From positions 1 to 5,424 of the forward strand of contig JAJRWJ010000273.1 in the NCBI GenBank assembly GCA_024276805.1: a stretch of 5,424 nucleotides of DNA, in the 5' to 3' direction. Below the pieces are notes generated by a model. It saw only the letters and a list, made by a program, of their open reading frames with translations. It searched no databases and was not told where the DNA came from. Below, in pieces: positions 5,365 to 5,424 of the stretch. The number at the start of each line of letters is the position of its first letter. Position 1 is the first letter of the stretch. Position numbers and translations under genes: made by a program. The stretch is from Gammaproteobacteria bacterium (GTDB taxonomy: Bacteria > Pseudomonadota > Gammaproteobacteria > Methylococcales > Methylomonadaceae).

Positions 5365-5424
5365 TTAGACCTCCTCCACTTCTTGCATTTTGATTTTGAG
5401 ATTTTTGATCGCCTTATTGCCATG
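5365..5424 (-). CDS. cas8e: Extreme C terminus of probable cas8e (Cse1/CasA)
   Basis: Reading from the right edge, codons HGNKAIKNLKIKMQEVEEV end at a TAA (5367-5365) that abuts the cse2 ATG. The call as Cas8e, the PAM-recognising large subunit of Cascade, rests mainly on gene order, because cas8e precedes cse2 in I-E operons. Nineteen residues are too few to identify it by sequence, but the basic/acidic helical tail is compatible. The rest of the gene, and cas3, would lie to the right of the window. Confidence 0.65.
   Translation of the reverse strand, partial: HGNKAIKNLKIKMQEVEEV

Noticed and set aside
1..5424. CRISPR array, leader, or small RNA such as a CreT/CreA type guard
   Set aside because: No regularly spaced repeats or repeat-like motif were seen on either strand, and there is no intergenic space large enough apart from the scar, which is made of gene fragments.

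Overview
The window holds part of a type I-E (Cascade) CRISPR-Cas operon, with every gene on the minus strand, so it reads from right to left. It suggests a proteobacterium, probably a gammaproteobacterium: the Cas proteins are of the E. coli-like I-E type, Shine-Dalgarno sites are clear, and base composition is moderate. Nothing in the sequence fixes the genus.

Interference block (5424 to 1999): the last 19 codons of a probable cas8e, then cse2, cas7e, cas5e and cas6e. All four complete genes are open and tightly packed (junctions of 0, 17, 11 and -1 nt), each with a purine-rich Shine-Dalgarno site. Together they encode the Cascade backbone (Cas7e), small subunit (Cse2), 5'-handle cap (Cas5e) and crRNA-processing nuclease (Cas6e).

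Scar (about 1995 to 1588): directly after cas6e come three gene fragments. They are a degenerate tail of a PIN-domain toxin gene, the first 23 codons of a second, divergent cas1 that has lost its ATG, and the last 79 or so codons of a second, different cas6e. The order implies that two syntenic but diverged I-E loci recombined. An interference block that brought its own toxin tail and cas1 head was joined to the remnant of another locus.

Toxin-antitoxin and adaptation block (1607 to 1): a candidate promoter and a palindromic operator precede a ribbon-helix-helix antitoxin gene. It overlaps a VapC-like PIN toxin gene, whose stop codon overlaps the cas1 start (TGATG). Both toxin and cas1 need one single-base frame correction to be read in full. 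In the toxin, an extra T separates the first catalytic Asp from the rest. In cas1, one missing base after codon 61 cuts off the whole catalytic region. cas1 runs off the left edge; cas2 would be expected just beyond it.

As read, the locus has an intact Cascade set but a broken spacer-acquisition integrase and a broken toxin, unless the two indels are sequencing errors. No CRISPR repeats, leader, tRNA, rRNA or insertion-sequence ends were seen.
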